Positions 61,794 to 64,000 of a stretch of 64,000 nucleotides of DNA are shown here, in pieces (positions within the stretch are counted from its first letter, which is position 1; every line of letters starts with the position of its first letter). The notes beneath the pieces were generated by a model. The model was given only the letters and a program-made list of their open reading frames with translations. It ran no database searches and was not told the DNA's origin. Origin of the DNA: Halorussus salinus (lineage in GTDB: Archaea; Halobacteriota; Halobacteria; Halobacteriales; Haladaptataceae); the NCBI RefSeq assembly GCF_004765815.2, contig NZ_SBIS02000008.1, forward strand, positions 310,001-374,000, in the 5' to 3' direction. Position numbers and translations under genes: made by a program.

Positions 61794-63584
61794 CTACCCC
61801 GACGAGAGTCGGTACACGGTCGCCTCGTAGGGCCGCAGGTCGAGCGCGGTAGGGTCCGCTGGCGTGTCGTCGTAGTTGCTCGCCAGCAGTCGCGGGTCGC
61901 CGACCGCCACCTCGTCGGGCAACTCGAAGCGAGCGGATTCTTCGGACCAGTTCAGGACGACGAGTGCGCGCTCGGCGTCAGTGCGCTCGCCGGTGGTTCG
62001 GCCGTCTGCTCGGTCTTCATCCGCCAGTGTCCGCGTGTAGGCGTAAATCTGCTCGTGGTCAGGGAACAGCAGGTCGTAGTCGCCGTAGACCAGCACCTCC
62101 TCGTCGCCGCGCAACTCGATGAGTTCCCGGTAGTAGTGCCAGACCGACTCGGAGTCGGCGCGGGCCTCCTCGACGTTGATGCGGTCGGCGTCGTCGTTGA
62201 CTTTTATCCACGGCTCGCCCTCGGTGAAGCCCGCGGTCTCGTCGGCGGACCACTGGACCGGCGTGCGGGCGTTGTCCCGGCTTCGGTGGGTCACGACCGA
62301 CGAGATGTCCTCGAAGTCGCAGTCGTACCGGTCCATCAGTTTCCGGGCGTGGCCGACGGCCTCCACGTCGCGGCACTCTTCGAGCGACTCCCACTCGACG
62401 TTCGTCATGCCGATTTCGTCGCCCTGATAGACGAACGGCGTCGCGCGCATCGTCAGGAGGAACGTGGCGATGAGCGTGGCGGACTCGCGGTGGTACTCGC
62501 CGTCGTCGCCGAACCGCGAGACGACGCGCGCTTGGTCGTGGCTGCCCAGATAGAGGCTGTTCCAGCCCTCGGATTCGAGGCCGTCCTGCCACTTACCCAT
62601 CACCTCCTTGAGGTCCCGGAGGTCCCACTCGTCTAGCAGGTCGCCGGGGTCGTCGCTCGCCGCGAGCGCGTCGAGGTCGAGGTGGTCGATGCTCCACTTG
62701 CCGCCCGGCCCGTACGTAACGTCCATGTGGTCGAAGTGGACGAGCATGTCCATCCCGTCGCGGCTGTACTCGCGGGCCTGCTCCATCGTCACGCCCGGCG
62801 TCTCGCCGATGGTCACGCAGTCGTAGTCCGAAAGAGCCTCGTCGTAGAGTTCCCGGATGTACTCGTGAATTCGCGGGCCGTTGAAGAACTCCGCGCCGAA
62901 CCAGTCGGTTTCGAGGTCGGTGTCGGGCAGGCCCTCCTCCTTCGAGATGAGACTGATGGCGTCCATCCGCCAGCCGTCCACGCCCTTCTCCATCCACCAG
63001 CGAATCGTCTCGTAGATTCGCTCGCGGACCTCGGGATTGCGCCAGTTGAGGTCGGGTTGGCTCTCGTCGAACAGGTGGAGGTAGTACTGGTCGCGCTCGT
63101 CGTCGTAGGTCCACGCCGACCCGCCGAACAGCGAAATCCAGTTGTTCGGCGGGTCGCCGTTCTCGTCGGGGTCGCGCCAGTAGTAGAACTCGTCGTAACC
63201 CTCGTCGCGCCGCCGGGACTTCTGGAACCACTCGTGTTGGGAACTCGTGTGGTTGACCACGAGGTCCATCACGAGTCGCATGCCTCGCTCGTGGAGCGCG
63301 TCCCGAAGGTCCTCCCAGTCGGCCATCGTGCCCATCTCGTCGGCGATGGCCCGGTAGTCGCGGATGTCGTAGCCGTTGTCGTGCATCGGCGAGTCGTACA
63401 CCGGCGAGAGCCACAGGATATCGACGCCGAGGTCGTCCAGATACGGCACCTTCTCGACCACGCCGCGCAGGTCGCCCACGCCGTCGCCGTCCGAGTCGTT
63501 GAAACTCCGCGGATAGACTTGGTAGACGACGGCCTCTTTCCACCACGCCCGGTCGGGGTCCGTCGAGTCCGAATTGTCCGTCAC
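61794..63584 (-). CDS. GH13 alpha-glucosidase (oligo-1,6-glucosidase type)
   Basis: The GTG at 63584 gives 596 residues (the frame upstream to 63812 lacks coding character). WWKEAVVYQVYPRSFNDSDG is the typical start. DLVVNHTSSQHEWF, GVDGWRMDAISLISKEEGLP (nucleophile Asp), CVTIGETPGVTMEQAREYS (acid/base Glu) and YLGSHDQARVVSRFGDD (third Asp) are the four GH13 regions. GDEIGMTNVEW follows. No signal peptide is present, so it is cytoplasmic. It should hydrolyse alpha-1,4 or alpha-1,6 glucosidic bonds of maltose- or isomaltose-type sugars. An acidic insert (EDRADGRTTGERTDAERA) sits near residue 545. Confidence 0.93.
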   Translation of the reverse strand: MTDNSDSTDPDRAWWKEAVVYQVYPRSFNDSDGDGVGDLRGVVEKVPYLDDLGVDILWLSPVYDSPMHDNGYDIRDYRAIADEMGTMADWEDLRDALHERGMRLVMDLVVNHTSSQHEWFQKSRRRDEGYDEFYYWRDPDENGDPPNNWISLFGGSAWTYDDERDQYYLHLFDESQPDLNWRNPEVRERIYETIRWWMEKGVDGWRMDAISLISKEEGLPDTDLETDWFGAEFFNGPRIHEYIRELYDEALSDYDCVTIGETPGVTMEQAREYSRDGMDMLVHFDHMDVTYGPGGKWSIDHLDLDALAASDDPGDLLDEWDLRDLKEVMGKWQDGLESEGWNSLYLGSHDQARVVSRFGDDGEYHRESATLIATFLLTMRATPFVYQGDEIGMTNVEWESLEECRDVEAVGHARKLMDRYDCDFEDISSVVTHRSRDNARTPVQWSADETAGFTEGEPWIKVNDDADRINVEEARADSESVWHYYRELIELRGDEEVLVYGDYDLLFPDHEQIYAYTRTLADEDRADGRTTGERTDAERALVVLNWSEESARFELPDEVAVGDPRLLASNYDDTPADPTALDLRPYEATVYRLSSG

Positions 63585-63696
63585 GCCTCGGAGGAGACGC
63601 GAAGCGCGATAATAAGCGTGTCCGACTTCGAGAAAATCGCCGGAGGTCCCCCAAAGTCGATTCGACTGTCCGGAAAGGAGACGCGCGCGCCGGTCG

Positions 63697-64000
63697 TCAC
63701 TTCTCGCCGTAGCCCGCCAACGGCGTTCGTTCGAGACCGACGGCGTCGTAATCCTTCTCGCTCGACAGCACACGACCCTCACTGGTTGCGACGACCCCGG
63801 CATGGAGTGCATCGAACGGTGTCAAATCGTACTCGTCCAGAAAGGCGGCCGCGGCGAGAACGGCCTCTTCGTGTTCGTCGGGCCTGATGGGAACCAACTC
63901 AAGTAAGTTAGAGATGGCCCGCAGTGCGTCGATTTCGTACTCGGACCGTCCGCGGTCGTAGAACAACACCAGTACTTCGGCGTACGCCAGAATCGACGTG
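63697..64000 (-). CDS. PIN-domain (VapC-type) toxin, 5' end outside window
   Basis: The minus-strand frame is open to the right edge, so the N-terminus (with the first Asp) is missing. The visible part begins TSILAYAEVLVLFYDRGRSE and includes ELVPIRPDEHEEAVLAAAAF, LTPFDALHAGVVATSEGRVL and SSEKDYDAVGLER. These match the second half of PIN ribonucleases, with conserved Asp in the DALHA and SSEKDYD segments. VapC toxins cleave tRNA or rRNA and pair with a VapB antitoxin, which would lie outside the window. The GTG at 63969 is an internal codon, not the true start. Confidence 0.8.
   Translation of the reverse strand, partial: TSILAYAEVLVLFYDRGRSEYEIDALRAISNLLELVPIRPDEHEEAVLAAAAFLDEYDLTPFDALHAGVVATSEGRVLSSEKDYDAVGLERTPLAGYGEK

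Overview
The window looks like chromosomal DNA of a halophilic archaeon (class Halobacteria). It is GC-rich with strong GC3 bias, the encoded proteins are very acidic (Asp/Glu-rich, Lys-poor), exported proteins mostly carry twin-arginine (RRxFLK-type) signals, many genes start a few bases downstream of an archaeal TATA box (leaderless transcripts), and several families are typical of haloarchaea (halocyanin, HalOD1, DICT, FilR1-type regulators, DUF7282-like surface repeats, CHAT proteases). I see no rRNA, tRNA, CRISPR array or intact insertion sequence.

Layout. 1-6.6 kb: a large Thr/Glu-rich surface protein (cut by the left edge), a YdjM-like membrane protein, an AglF-like sugar nucleotidyltransferase, a protein with a duplicated HTH-like module, a membrane protein, a D-lyxose-isomerase-type cupin and a HalOD1 protein. 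6.8-10 kb: secreted proteins (two-repeat Tat protein, lamin-tail lipoprotein, trypsin-like protease). 10.4-16.1 kb: GAF-PAS histidine kinase, enolase-superfamily protein, universal stress protein, PhoD phosphatase. 16.3-21 kb: CHAT (caspase-like) protease whose 3' end is compositionally foreign and meets, stop to stop, a 45-aa membrane peptide gene, then a DUF7504-like protein and a FilR1-type regulator. 21-26.6 kb: orphan oligopeptide-binding protein, small membrane protein, winged-helix/DUF7521 pair, multicopper oxidase plus membrane-anchored halocyanin. 26.9-33 kb: gamma-glutamyltransferase, amidohydrolase, small membrane protein, Lrp-TRASH regulator, Gfo/Idh/MocA oxidoreductase. 33.3-38 kb: two GT-B glycosyltransferases, a membrane protein and a protein resembling a phage hypothetical family. 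38-39.8 kb: a HtrII-like transducer overlapping a seven-helix opsin-like gene that lacks the retinal lysine. 40-45 kb: SDR, AI-2E transporter, a glycosyltransferase-like gene and hemE. 45-50 kb: a Tat beta-propeller, a low-GC accessory membrane gene inserted at the end of hemG, and hemG-hemH. 50-57 kb: DICT protein, a 1463-aa single-chain restriction-modification enzyme, RNase H-like exonuclease, zinc ribbon. 57.5-64 kb: NCS2 purine/pyrimidine permease with a coupled 32-codon upstream ORF, CocE-type hydrolase, CBS protein, GH13 glucosidase, and a PIN-domain toxin cut by the right edge.

The most interesting signals are (i) the transducer/lysine-less opsin pair with the gene order and overlap of sensory rhodopsin operons, (ii) a three-copy dispersed intergenic element whose terminal hairpin is kept by a compensated base-pair deletion, (iii) the CHAT protease with a foreign tail and a convergent membrane peptide, and (iv) a low-GC insertion that rewrote the last codons of hemG inside a heme gene cluster. 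All functional statements come from reading the sequence and from recalled family knowledge; no database search was run.
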